NCBI GenBank assembly: GCA_024509875.1
Contig: JAMPIV010021216.1
Coordinates: forward strand, 27,491-91,490
Source of the DNA: Oreohelix idahoensis
Taxonomy: Eukaryota; Mollusca; Gastropoda; Stylommatophora; Oreohelicidae
DNA length: 64,000 nucleotides
Direction: 5' to 3'
The position numbers and the translations under genes were made by a program. How positions within the stretch are numbered: position 1 is the stretch's first letter; every line of letters begins with the position of its first letter. This document shows positions 1 to 11,815 of the stretch, in pieces. The notes below the pieces were generated by a model. The model saw nothing but the letters and a program-made list of their open reading frames with translations. It had not been told where the DNA came from and searched no databases.

Positions 1-1300
1 TTATTTAATCCAGTGAGTAAAAAACTAGGCTCTGTAACAGTCTAGTTAATATCGGGAAAAAAATCTCTCAACAATAGTAGCAGTAATATAAACTATCGCT
101 ACTGGCACTGTTTCATCTTCAGTGTTTATCCTTTACAGATTGGTAATTTAATATTGATGATAATAATGCAAATGAATGCTTCGTGGTGTAGGCATTCTTT
201 CTTTGGATGTAATTTATGTTAGATTAGGCCGCACGGGACCACCCACAAGAATTTTTATCTTAAAAAAATGTCCTCATCATCAAAACTGTTCCTGGAAGTT
301 TTTAAAGTTACCGAGTATGGAAAACTCTGAAAAGATTTCGTTAATGCTGGATAGCAAAAGGTGAATCAATCATAAGAGTAAAAGAAAGAAATACCCATTT
401 TTGTGGTGAGTTCACACGCGCGGAGTTGTGGAGGAGATGTTTATAATTACCTGCGGTAGGATAACTGGCCTTCCCTCTAGCTCGGGGATCGTAGTCCCTC
501 ATATGTCCTTTGTGATCTCGTGCCGCATGGACTAAATGCGTCCCGGTCGGTTCGCTCTGGCGACGACGAATCGAATGGGGGGGTTACAACAAATGTTCTG
601 GGGGTGTTCTTTCTTTCTTAGTTTATGAAAATCTATAAAGTGCCCTGCATTAAAATCATCCATAGGTATCAGGGGAAAATTCACTTGGACTAATCTAGAC
701 GTACGTCACAACTAGGAAGAAGAAGAATTATTTTCTGTCACCAGAACACCTCATTTGTTTTATTGAATGCTTTTTCAATTTCTCAAATGACAGTTGCCAG
801 TTGGGGCGTGTTGATCATCGTCTCCACAACAACTTCTTACCCATGTTATGTTGTTGTCGTAGTTGCACCAATAAGGAACTGGTTTTTGCTTCACCATGAG
901 TACGATATTGGGGGGCGGATGCAAGTTGTTTGAAAAGATAAAATTAGATCTTGAACATGGCGGCCACTAGTATTAATGTACAATAGATTGGGTTATCCTT
1001 ATATTAAACTTCTGTTAAGGGAATAATAATCGTCATTGGAATGTAACAGGGAAAAAAGAAACACTTGAGATTAAATAACATGACCAAAGTGATGCTAGAC
1101 AAGAGTTATCCAGAATATCATACTCTTGTCAGCAATCTGCCGACAGTTTAAACATTTCAATAAATAACAATAGATATTTAATAGGGTACGATTGTACCCT
1201 CAAGCATGTCGTATAAGACCACTAATGTGAGTTTGTCAATGCGGGGGACAACATAATCTGCTACATAAACCACTGCTGCAAGAGCATTTGACTGCTGGGT
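1..1300. other. Unassigned AT-rich DNA
   Basis: No open reading frame with recognisable protein similarity and no clear repeat structure. The short open frame at 176-364 has no recognisable motif. I see nothing that supports a gene here. Confidence 0.5.
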
Positions 1301-1316
1301 GCAGGCTTGCTGCAAA

Positions 1317-1721
1317 AGGGGGGGGGGGGGCACATGCAAAGGGTGGCTTGCTGCAAAGGGGCCAGATGCAATTGGGTGGCTCCATGTCCCGCAAGAAGCG
1401 CAAAGAAAACTTAACGATGATGAATATTAATTATTGATTACAGACCAAACTCGAACAGTAGATTAAGCACAACAATAAGGGAAAGGGGGGGGGGGAGGGG
1501 GTGAGAAACAGCTTGTAGAGAACAAAACTGAGGCATGGAGAAGAAAATGAATATAACACTTTATCAAGGGGCATGTACATGATTTCAAGGGGGGGGGGGG
1601 GGGGGGGTGGGGGGTATTGGGATCGAATTGTTTCCCAGGTATCCCCGAAGGGAATAGTTCCAGTGTATCACCAGTATCCCCAAGTATCTTGCAACGTCCC
1701 TGCCAGATGGGGGGGGGGGGA
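1317..1721. repeat. Cluster of poly-G tracts
   Basis: Several long G homopolymers lie on the plus strand, near 1317-1330, 1487-1500, 1589-1607 (about 19 G) and 1709-1720. Together they could form G-quadruplexes. The small open frames across them on both strands encode only poly-Gly or poly-Pro and are artefacts of base composition. Confidence 0.8.
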
Positions 1722-1750
1722 TAATAGCTATTTACCGGCATCTGGGTCAT

Positions 1751-1924
1751 CTAATTGATCATTTCTTCAGTCACCTGTTGCCAAACCCTTTCTGGCAGTG
1801 ATGGTATATCTGTCCGGTTCACCCCCGCCACCATAGGAGGACGTCCTCACGAGAGGTGCATTGTCCCGCTGGCCTGCTCATCCTCTTCGTCATCCATGGG
1901 GGATTTTTGGATAGGAGTGGAGAC
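1751..1924 (-). pseudogene. Possible short coding fragment, minus strand, with one in-frame TGA
   Basis: Reading the minus strand from 1924 down to a TAG at 1751-1753 gives about 57 sense codons broken by one TGA at 1847-1849. The text is protein-like: an acidic run (MDDEEDEQ), then GRPPMVAGVNRTDIPSLPERVW. A pyrimidine-rich tract ending in CTGTAG lies directly upstream and resembles a splice acceptor, and the TGA lies in a GTGAGG that resembles a splice donor. It could be a small exon ending near 1850, or a decayed piece of a mobile element. I do not recognise the protein. Low confidence. Confidence 0.2.
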
Positions 1925-2109
1925 CTACAGTGAGAAAAATAATATGAGGAAGCCACCAACATCCCCCAAGCAGTGACAAAAAAAAAATGTAAAATTATGG
2001 AAAAATTTAAATTTAAATGATATCTATATATAACTTTATATAATATAAAATTTAAAATAAATGAAATGTAATGGAAAATTGAAAATAATATAACTAAAAA
2101 AAAAAATTA

Positions 2110-3720
2110 TGAGGGAAAACCACCCCCCAACCCCATAGTAGCCTAAGAAACAAGTCCACCCCACCCCCATAGACCCCCCCCACCCACCAACCCCCCCCCC
2201 AAGCACTTGGATTAAACACCCAAGACCCCACAAGAAAACCCGCCCAAGAAACCCAGCTCCAACCCCACCCTCCAAGAAACCCCCCCCCCCCCCCCCCCCG
2301 CCCCCCCAAGAACAAGCCCCAAGAGAATATGAAGCCCGCCAAGAAACACCCCAAGCCACAAGAACACAGAGAACCCCCCCCCATCCCTAGAACCCAAGAA
2401 CACCAAGAAAACACCTCACCCCCTTCCAACAAGACCCCACCCCTCAGCATGAACCCCACCCTCAAGGAACCCCCCTCCATGAAACTATCACCCACCCCCC
2501 TAAGTCCAAGGCACCCCCCCAAGAAAAGCATATATCACCCCATATCAAGAACCTCTCCCTCTCCCCCCCCCACCACCAAGAACCAAGCCACCCGCCCCCC
2601 CAAACAAGACCCCACCACCCCCCACCCCAAGAAACCCCCCCCCCAACCGCCCCCCCCCACCCTCCCATGCCCAAGCCAATGTTTCAAGCACTACAAAGCA
2701 CCCAAAGCACCTCAGAACAATGAACCCCCAAGAACACAAGAACCCAAGAATGCCAAGACCCAGCACCCCAAAAGAACCCCCCCCCCCATGCCATGACCAA
2801 CCAAATGGAACAAGAAGAACACCTAGACACCCCAAGAATACCACCCCCAAGCACACATGCCCCCTACCCCACAACCCCACAACCAAGAAAGCATCCACAC
2901 CCCAAGTCCAAGAACCCAACCACCTCAAAAGAAACAAGAAGTCAAGACAGCTCGCCCCAACCAAGAAACAAGGTCAAGAACACCCACAACCCCAACAACA
3001 AGAAAGACTAGAAAAACCCCCCCCCCAACCCATGAACAAGACCCAACCAGCCACCAAGCCCCCAACCCACCTCCCCCCCCACTCCCCTACACCCCCCCCC
3101 AAAGAAACACAACAACAACCAAGAACCAAGAAAAGTAGGGAACCCCCCCACCAAGACAAGCAAGAAACTCAAGAACCCCACAAGAACACCCCAATTGAAC
3201 CACACCACCCAACCCCAGCCTCCTGCCCAAAACCTCCCCACACAAGACACAGAAGTCACGAAACCCCCTAAGCCCAAGATTGCAGAAACCAAGAATCCCC
3301 AAGCAACAAGAATAGCCCCCAAGATTACAAGAAACAAGCTAGACAAATACCCCAAGAAGAAACCCACCACCCCTATGATAATGCCCCCCCCCCCCCCAAG
3401 AACAAGACCCCCCAGTACATGAACCCACCCCACCCCCCCCCCCCCCTACCCCCAAGATCCCATGAACCACCCCACCAACCTCATGGAAACCCCCTCCAAG
3501 GCCACCCCAACCCAAGATTGAAAGAACAAGCCTCCACCCAAGACACCCCCAAGCCCCTCCAAGGAACCAAGGCACCCCAAGGCAAAAGAACCCCCTCCCC
3601 AAGCCCAAGACCCCCTCAACCCCCCAAGACCAAGAACAACAAGAACACCTCACCCCAAGAAAGAAACACCAAGTCCAACCCAAGAAAGCCCACTGCCAAG
3701 TAAAAGAACCCCCACCATCC
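2110..3720. repeat. Strand-asymmetric C/A-rich degenerate repeat block
   Basis: For about 1.6 kb the plus strand is nearly all C and A, built from irregular repeats of a CCCCAAGAA-like motif, with G mostly confined to AAG and very little T. The minus strand is therefore G/T-rich with many runs of three or more G. Long open frames occur on both strands, but they are low-complexity (Pro/Lys/Thr/Gln on plus, Gly/Trp/Val/Leu on minus) and follow from composition. No domain, signal or conserved motif supports coding. Confidence 0.85.
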
Positions 3721-5150
3721 ACAACACAAGACATAAAAGGACAAGGAATGAAACAAGGGCAAAGGCATCATGAACAAGAATGCATAAAGAATCTCAGAAC
3801 CAATAGAAAAGAAATGCTAAGGATGACCATACCAACTAGTACCCCCCCCTAAGATAAGGAAGATTTCAAGAACATGAACGTTCAAGAGACTAGAACACCA
3901 AATAAAAGGAACAAGAAGGAAAGGGAAAGAAGTATCAAGAAGAAAAATGTAAGAAACAAGGCAAACGCCACGTAGAAACAAAGAAGAATAAGAAAGCATT
4001 TTATATATGTCCCCCATAAGGAACAAGTAAGCAATATAAATATTAAGTAAATGAGTTAACAAGAAAGGACCAGATGAAAAGCCAAGAGAAACACTTAGAT
4101 ATATACTCATTGAAAAGATCTATTTGCTGATGACCTACCTTAGTCTCTGGTCAACTAAAAGGGAGAAAAAGGTGGAAATACCTCCATTCTTCTCCAAAGA
4201 TATGAACATAGCATTCCTGACATCCCCATCTCTCCTGCATTACTTGCAAGTTCTGGAAGGAAACTGAAATCAATGTTAGAGAAAAACTGTGTTCCATGGC
4301 CTGGGCCTGTTAAACTATAAAACAAGGGAGAGGTTAATGAGATACAACATTGAGGGTCTGTGTTGTATGATTTGTAAACCTAGCATGCCATGAACGGGGA
4401 TCACAACTGACGGACTCGGAGTGAGCATCGTCTAAGTAGTGATATTATTCGTGAGACTTAACAGGGACCGACCCCCATTCGGACAAGCTGGATTGATGTC
4501 TATGGCTCACCAAGTGAATGTATACTACCTAAGGGGTGGGCGGCAGCCCGTCACTGTTAGCCAGACATCCCCTCATTACGCCCGACTTTTTCTGGCTATG
4601 TGCGCCCAGTAAAATTGACTACTAGCTCCCCTCACAAAACTATTGCAAAGTAAATAAAGCCTCCTACAATAAGCTAACAAAGTCCAAAAATCACAGCTCA
4701 CTGGGCAAGGTTTATAAGTGGTACTGCCCCACGGAGATGAAGACATCACCGTTGACAGATGCATGCGAAATCAACATCCACAAACCAATATGTGAGTGTT
4801 ACCCTTAAAAAACCTAAGAACCGATAGAGGACTTTCAACTGCGGGGATAGTAATGATAACGAAAGGTATCGGAGAATGTTCACACAAACGAGGTGGTATA
4901 GCTGAAAAATGCTAGAGCCATGTGGCACCTTATAAAGCATCAGATACAAAAGACATCTTTTTCAATACGAAAATGCAAAAGAAGCTAGCATCTAAAACAC
5001 ACCTACCAGCAGGTTAGAAAGCATGGGGGGTAACTATAATAATACTGAACCACCTGTTGACAGGCAACTACTTCGACCACAGTAAGAACTGAACTATCTG
5101 ACTCCTCTGCAGTCAAGAACACTCTAGTACCCACTACTGAGGTAAACATC
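3721..5150. other. Unassigned DNA
   Basis: Base composition returns to normal after the C/A-rich block. Short open frames on the minus strand (for example 3817-4110) have no recognisable motif. No repeat family is evident. Confidence 0.4.
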
Positions 5151-5154
5151 GACT

Positions 5155-6095
5155 TTTTTTTTAGAAACTATAGACTCATATCCACAAGACATCATCCATG
5201 TCTACACAGATGGATCTGCATTTAAAGCTACCTCCAATGCTGGATATGGCGCAGTGATAAAATACCCCAACCTGCACCCAGAAGTCCACCCTCGCATCTT
5301 TGGTCCCTGCGGAGAAATTTGTTCCAGATATGATGCAGAAATAACAGCACTAGAAAAAACATTGTGCCGGATAATCTCAGACTATGAAAGTGGCATCATT
5401 CCACCTGAGGATATCGTTATATTCTCAGACTCAAAATCAGCACTCCAAGCCCTAGAAAGCAAAATGTCTCCTAATCTTAATAACATCTGTAGATTACTTG
5501 ACCAATTGTTCACTTCCTATTGCATCGAAATTACACTCCAGTGGATCCCTGGGCATGTCGGAGTCCCAGGAAATGAAAAAGCCGATAAACTATCCAAAAG
5601 AGGAGCAGCACTTCCTCAGTTCTCATCAAGTACCACACTGCAAACCTGCCAACAGATCCTGAGAAACAATTATAGGCAGGAATGGCTAAACCAGTGGGCT
5701 TCCTCCCAGACAGGGCGTCCATTCTTCAAACCTCAAGCTAAACCAAACCCTCAAGATCCAGTTAAACAACTGAAAAGAAGAGATCAGAGTCTAATTTTCC
5801 AGCTGAGAACAGGTCATGCCCCCGTCAATAAACATTTAAATAGAATAGACCCACTACGTGAACCAAACTGTCGGCACTGCCACCACCATGAGGAATCAGT
5901 TGAACACCTGCTGTTACAGTGCCCAAGACTAACTGACCTGCGACACCAGCTACTCCCATCGCACCCAACCATCCACAATACACTCTAAACATCATCACAA
6001 CAACTGAGGAAGACTTGCACCTTTGTCAGAGAGGCAATGGGCTGTCAAGAGCTACCTGCTCACAGCTAAAGGGATTTTATCATCATCATCATCAT
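5155..6095 (+). mobile_element. 5'-truncated LINE: RNase H domain, zinc-knuckle-like C-terminus, 3' UTR and tail
   Basis: The last part of a non-LTR retrotransposon polyprotein. The coding frame is open from about 5158, upstream of any ATG, to a stop at 5986-5988. It begins with the RNase H start motif VYTDGSA (5200-5220). The other RNase H acidic residues follow, in DAEITALE, FSDSKSALQAL and HVGVPGNEKADKLS, so all four catalytic acids are present. The C-terminus carries the RTGH...CRHCHHHEESVEHLLLQCP segment typical of LINEs with a terminal RNase H (I/Nimb/Jockey-related clades). After the stop comes a UTR of about 90 bp and a (TCA)n tail near 6079-6095, which marks the 3' end. The RT and endonuclease are missing, so this is a dead 5'-truncated copy. 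Confidence 0.85.
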
Positions 6096-6842
6096 GGGGC
6101 ATTATCTGTGTATGCCAGAAGTGACACCCCACAGGCAGATCGAATAGTCCAACAGCGTCATTGATTGTTAGTTCAACAAAAAGTCGACGTCTATAATATT
6201 AATTCAAGCAATATTCGCAATCTTTATAACAAGGAAGAAAATAACACCCGAAACGAACTTCTTTAGGTGTAATTAAAAATGTGAAAGGAAAGACATCAAG
6301 TACATGAGGTTGTTAAGTAGTTGGGGTTCCTCTACAGCGTCTGTGGCAGTTGTAGATGGAGCATATTTGTAGCATGAAGTGACCCATGGTTTCATGTGAT
6401 GCAAGAAGGTTATCAAGCCATTATAACCAGTCCTGTGAGCGTTCAAACACAGTGACTGATTAAAATGGCATAACGTTCCTTCCTTCTTCTTGTATTTCAT
6501 GCTTGCTGTTTCTGCTGATGGCATCTTCGATGGCAGTGTAGCATTTCTTAGGTATGTGATTATTAAAATATATCTGAAAAGATTATAGGTGTGCGAAGGA
6601 GTGTGGTTAAAGTACAAACAATACATAGGCTTTTCTAATAAAGAGGGAATTAAACAGCAAGACAAAGATGGGATGACAGGTGAGGAAATTTATAAATGAA
6701 CACACACACACACACAAAACTTTCATGGAAACGACAACGAGAACATTCTGCTTTATCAACAAATAAGAAAAAAAAAACTGAGAAGAGATGAGGTGATGGT
6801 TTTCAATGTCGACTAAAATAGCATCTATATCGAACTAAGAAA
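6096..6842. other. Unassigned DNA
   Basis: Contains a short CA run near 6702-6717 and no coding signal. The 130-residue minus-strand frame at 6273-6665 has no recognisable motif. Confidence 0.4.
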
Positions 6843-7137
6843 TAACTTAGCCGGCAAACGCAGCCGAGGTTCAATTATGTGTACAAGAGAGACATGAAGG
6901 CACTGAATATCAATCCGGCAGCCTCGGAGGATAAAACTGCCGACCACACCAAGTAGCGATGCTCCCTACGGCGCCACTTCATTTCTGGTGAAAAGTAACT
7001 CTTAGAACAAGCGGAAGCGAAACAAAATAACACCAAAAGGAACACCAGGCAAAAATAGGAGCTGAAGGTTATCACCCCTGGGGCGCATCATTCACATAGT
7101 TAGTTATGACTGAAGGAGGCTATTATTATTATTATAA
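6843..7137 (+). mobile_element. RTE-like LINE, 3'-terminal fragment (copy 1)
   Basis: A decayed plus-strand copy of the 3' end of the LINE at 8080-11815. It matches the end of that ORF (the KRDMKAL segment near 6887-6907 and the 'caccaggcaaaaatag' stretch), the short 3' UTR ('agttatgactgaaggaggc') and the (ATT)n tail at about 7119-7137. Several indels break the frame. Confidence 0.75.
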
Positions 7138-8105
7138 CGAACTAGTATATGGATATGCATGTAGGACTAGAGCAAACGATAGAGTATCCTCAAGAAATAC
7201 AAAATGGCAACATGTCTATTTTGTTCGAGTTCCTGAGGGGACTCCGAGGGGTAAAGATATAAGTCCCACGCCAGCTGTGACTGTTTGATAGCCAAACGAT
7301 GAGAAAGACCTGGATACATAAGTACAATGAGTAGGAGAAAAAAAACAAGACGAAGAAGATAGCGGTAATTTTAAAAGTTACTAAAGTTTTGACGAAATCA
7401 GTTGTGCACTTTTAATAACTTTCGTTCTCTCCGGCAGTATCACTTTTTTTTTCATTTTCCTCTCCGATCGTCCTATTATTTGGCATATTTTTTGCACTAA
7501 CATTTTTGCTCTGACCACGCTTAAGACTTGTTTACGTTTCGCCAGGTGAATCGTAATAATACCAGGCTAATTAGACAGGTCAGCGGTTAATACTTTTAAC
7601 ACTAAAGTGGTCTAGCCACCTTTGATAGAGACGGTCACGGTTGATCCAAGGTGGTCACGACCGACCCAAGGTGGTCACGACCACTCCTCATAACAATTCG
7701 ACCCGGCAGAGAACGGAACGAAAGTCATATTATCTGTCTAAGCTGCCGGGGATCCGTATTTGCCGTATGCCGGATGTACGAAAACACAGGTGATAATACG
7801 TATGTGGCCGTGGACATATACGCTGATGATGATGATAATTGTATAGTATGTTCGGTAAACTGCCCTAACAGTAGGCAGCTCTTTTGGTTGAAGGTATTAG
7901 GATCACTTCTTTCTCAACACAACGACAAGAGTTCACAACAGTGTATAACTGACAATCGATGGATGATCTCAATTATCGATGAGTGACTTCACTCGGACAG
8001 CGATGGGAATTAAAGTTGAAAACTTTATTTACAGGATCAAAACAAATGTTGAAAATTTGATATGCCCAACCTTCCTTATAATAATAATAATAATAGCCCC
8101 TTCAG

Positions 8106-11100
8106 TCATAACTGACTATGGGAATGCGCCCCTGAGGTGACAGCCCTCAGCTGCTTATTTTCCTGGTGCTCCTTTCGACGTTTTCTCCCCTCCTCTGCTT
8201 CTTGTGTGAGCCTCTCTTCGCCCAATCTGAGGTGGCGCCGTAAATAGCATCGCCACTTAGTGCGATCGGCAGCTTTATCCTCTCATGTTGCTGGATCCAT
8301 GTCCAGTGCCCTCATATCTCTCTTGCACACATCTTTGAACCTCAGCTGTGGTCGACCAACTGTTCTCTTGCCATCTGCTAATTGTCCGTAGAAGATATCT
8401 TTTGGGATGCGACCATCATCCATGCGGCGAACATGGCCAAGCCAGCGAAGTCTGCGCTGTCTAAGAAGCGTATACATACTTTGAAGGCCAGCACGTGACA
8501 ACACCTCGACATTTGTCACTTTATCTTTCCACGAGATGCCGAGGATGCGGCGTAGACACCGCAAATGGAAGGTATTGAGCCTTCTTTCTTGCTTAGCATA
8601 GGTCGTCCAGGTCTCGCTGCCATATAGGAGTGTGCTGGTGACGCAGGCATTATATACCGCAGCTTTGGTCTTCATTGTGAGTTTAGAGTTTCCCCAAACA
8701 CGCGATGTGAGGCGGGCAAAGGTAGCTGCAGCTTTGCCAATGCGGCTGTCGATTTCTGTATCCAGTGAGAGTTTGTCATTGATGGTAGACCCTAGGTATG
8801 TGAAGTGGTGCACCACTGCCAATTCATAGTTATCGATAGTGATAACTGGTGCAGCACCCACATCCTGACTCAGCACATTCGTTTTCTTTAGACTTATTGT
8901 GAGGCCAAAGTCCTTGCATGCTTTAGTGAAGCGATTCATCAAGCTCTGAAGCTCCTGTTGGCTTTGAGTGACGACTGCAACATCATCAGCGAACAACAAG
9001 TCTCTTATAGTGACCCTTCTGATTTTTGTTTTTGCCTTCAGCCTTGAAGATTAAAACAGACGGCCATCTGACCTAGTGTGAAGGCATATTCCTTCAGTTG
9101 CATCTCTGAATGCATGTTTCAAGAGTAAGGCAAAGAAGATTCCGAAGAGGGTCGGAGCCAGAACACAGCCTTGTTTAACGCCACTTCGTATATCAAAGGG
9201 CTGTGACGTGCTTCCAGCATATTGGACTGTTCCCTTCATGCCGTCATGGAATGACTTTATCATTTCCAGCATTTTAGAAGGGCAGCCTATTTTCAGGAGG
9301 ATTTTAAAGAGTCCATCCCTACTAACCAGGTCGAATGCTTTTGTGAGGTCTATAAAGGCGATATATAATGGTCTTTTCTGCTCTCTTGATTTTTCCTGAA
9401 GCTGGCGGAGAGAGAAGATCATGTCTGTTGTTGATCTGCCAGCTCGGAATCCACACTGTGACTCTGGATATATGCGCTCAGCTAACTTGTGTAGTCGCAT
9501 TAAGATGACTTTGGCAAAAAACCTTACCAACAATACTAAGAAGAGAGATGCCTCTGTAGTTATTGCAATCACTTCTGTCTCCTTTATTTTTATACAGTGT
9601 TACAATCTTGGCATCTCGCATGTCTTGAGGAATAGTTGTCTCTTCCCAGCACTGGCACAGCATCCTATGCAGGGGATGTAATAGCGTGCTCTTACAGCAT
9701 TTGATTAAATCAGGAGGAATCCCATCACTGCCTGGTGCTTTGCCAGAGGCCAAGCTATCAATGGCCTTGCTGAGTTCCTCTAATGTTGGTTCGGCATCCA
9801 GCTCCTCCATAGTTGGCAGACTGTTGACACCATCAAGGGCTGCAGGCGTAACGGTATTGTCTCTAGCGTAAAGCTCAGAGTAGTGCTCGACCCACCTCTC
9901 CATCTGCTTACCCTTATCGGTTAGCTTTTCTCCGCTGATGGTTTTTAGCGGTGCCGTCTTACTTTTATGGGGGCCAAGTGCTTTCTTTATACCGTCATAC
10001 ATTTGTCTAATGTTGCCTGTTTGCGCTGCGATCTGGATGCTCTCACTGAGCTGGAGCCAGTAGTCATTTGCACAGCGTCGAGCAGTTTGTTGAACTTTGC
10101 TTCTCGTAGCCCTCAGGATCTGTAGGGTTCTGGCACTCGGTGAACGTTTGTATTCATTCATAGCACTGCGCTTAGCTTCAATGACAGGTGCCATCACATC
10201 TGATGAAGCATCAAACCAGTCATTTGACTTTGCTGTTTTCTTACCAAAGGTGGCAAGTGCAGTACTTTGAATGGTGTTCCGTAGATGCTCCCAGTTCTCT
10301 GTAATAGTATCACCATGCTGAGGGCTACTGAGCACTTTCTCGAAGGTCGCAGTGAATTGAGCGATCATGAAAGGGTCTGACATCTTGCTGGTATCAATGC
10401 GTGGTTTCCCTTCATGTCTGACACGATAGAGTTTTCTTGGTTGTGCTCTGATTTTGCAGCAAACCAAGGAGTGATCTGTATCACAGTCTGCATTATGGTA
10501 CGAGCGCGTGGAGAGCACAGACCTGAGGAGTGGCCTTCTGACGAGAATCAGGTCAAGTTGGTGCCAGTGCTTGGATCGTGGGTGTCTCCATGACACCTTA
10601 TGCTGGGGTTTTGTCTGAAAGTAGGTGTTGGTCACGCAGAGGTCATGGTGGACGCACAACTCTAAGTGCCGTTGTCCATTTTCATTCATCTTGCCAATAC
10701 CAAACCTGCCCAGACATGAAGGCCATGAAACATTATCGGCACCCACTCTAGCGTTAAAGTCACCAAGGAGAACAAGCTGTTCTTGCCTAGGTATGCTTTT
10801 GATTACTGCTGCTAGATTCTCGTAGAACTCATCTTTAGCTTCTGAGGCAAAGTACAGAGTAGGAGCATACACACTGACAAGGGTGATGGGACCTGTGCTA
10901 GTTTGCAGGCGGAGCGTTAACAGGCGTTCTGATCCATTCTCGCCTGGTTCAACCATTTTAGTTAGCGATTTTTTGACCGCAAAACCTACTCCGTGTTCTC
11001 TAGCTTTATTAAGATCTTTCCCTTGCCAATAAAATGTGTAGTCCTTCTCGCTCACCGTTCCAGAGCCCGCCAGGCGCGTTTCCTGAAGTGCAGCTATATC

Positions 11101-11301
11101 CACCTGAAGTCGTTTAAGCTCATCATTAATTATGGCTGTCTTCCTTACATCGTTTACATCCTGTAGGTTTTCGGATAGTCCAGTCAACATAGTCCGGACG
11201 TTCCAGCATCCCAATCTGAGAGTTTGCTTATTTCTATTTTTTCGATAATTGCTTGGTGCAAAATTTTCTGTCCACAGTTCGGGTTTGACCCTAATCCCCA
11301 T
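8106..11301 (-). pseudogene. Endonuclease-reverse transcriptase ORF of RTE-like LINE (three lesions)
   Basis: The protein nicks the target DNA and copies the element RNA at the nick. The start chosen is the ATG at 11299-11301. The endonuclease follows: LGCWNVRTM (residues about 30-38), ALQETRLAG, LLGDFNARVG, and a DTDHSLV motif near the end of the domain. RT begins with GKAPGSDGIP, then NNYRGISLLS, the FIDLTKAFD palm motif, SGVKQGCVLAPTLF and LFADDVAVV (catalytic Asp pair). The C-terminal part has LLYGSETW and RRLRWLGHVRRM. Lesions: a homopolymer of six where five is expected near 9516-9521 shifts the frame within RT; TAA at 9051-9053 lies just before the FADD motif; TGA at 8283-8285 lies where sister copies read Trp. 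Beyond it the frame stays open to a TGA at 8106-8108, about 1,065 codons in all. Confidence 0.85.
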
Positions 11302-11815
11302 GCACCCAATGGGGAAAGCAGACAGTGGCGGGACAACACCTTATTGACTGGGGGCTGCCCAGCTTGAAGCGGGCGGTAGCTGTCCAGTGAGATCCTAGAA
11401 CCTCTCCCACTGTCGGAAGTAGCCCCTGGCGCCATGCCCTACGCCAATTGGGCAAAATGCTTATAACCGGTAACTGCTACTTCCCGTTTTTTGCCGACAC
11501 CTATAGGGTGAAGCTGGAGTGTCCTCTCCAGGGCGCGAGCTTGGGCACAGTTATATGGAGATCAAGCTGTTGCCCATGCAGCATGTTCCCCCTCTCCACA
11601 CAGCCGGTAGATCCAAAGGAACGGCAGTAGCCGATACAGTGTGGTACCAGCCATGTCGCAGGAGTTGCCAGAATAATGTCGAATCGACGTTAGACTGCCT
11701 TAGGGACTCCGACTCCGGATTTATCCTCAGGGTTTACTCCCGAAGCCAATTCCATAAATGGATATTTCCGCAAGGCAGCGGTGGTTTGAATTCAGAGTTC
11801 CTTCTCTTATGAGGC
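11302..11815 (-). other. 5' UTR of the RTE-like LINE
   Basis: Minus-strand sequence between the presumed 5' end near 11815 and the ORF start. It is more GC-rich than its surroundings and holds no long frame in phase with the ORF. The minus-strand frame at 11184-11435 overlaps the ORF start in another frame and shows no motif. The exact 5' end was placed where GC-rich, element-like sequence gives way to AT-rich DNA and is uncertain by tens of bases. Confidence 0.5.

Larger units (their letters stand above)
8080..11815 (-). mobile_element. Near full-length RTE-like LINE
   Basis: A 3.7 kb APE-type non-LTR retrotransposon on the minus strand. The order is a 5' UTR (about 11815-11302), one ORF for apurinic-like endonuclease then reverse transcriptase (11301-8106), a very short 3' UTR and an (ATT)n tail at 8080-8097. 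There is no RNase H. Short trinucleotide tail, single APE-RT ORF and lack of RNase H fit the RTE-like group; exact clade is inferred. The ORF has only three lesions, so this copy is fairly young. At least four other 3' fragments of the same family lie in the window (6843, 21775, 25014, and 30484 continued at 40977). It sits inside the family 2 LTR. Confidence 0.85.

Noticed and set aside
2036..3734. Many overlapping open frames on both strands, up to 183 residues
   Set aside because: They follow from the near absence of T and G on one strand; products are low-complexity and overlap in all frames.
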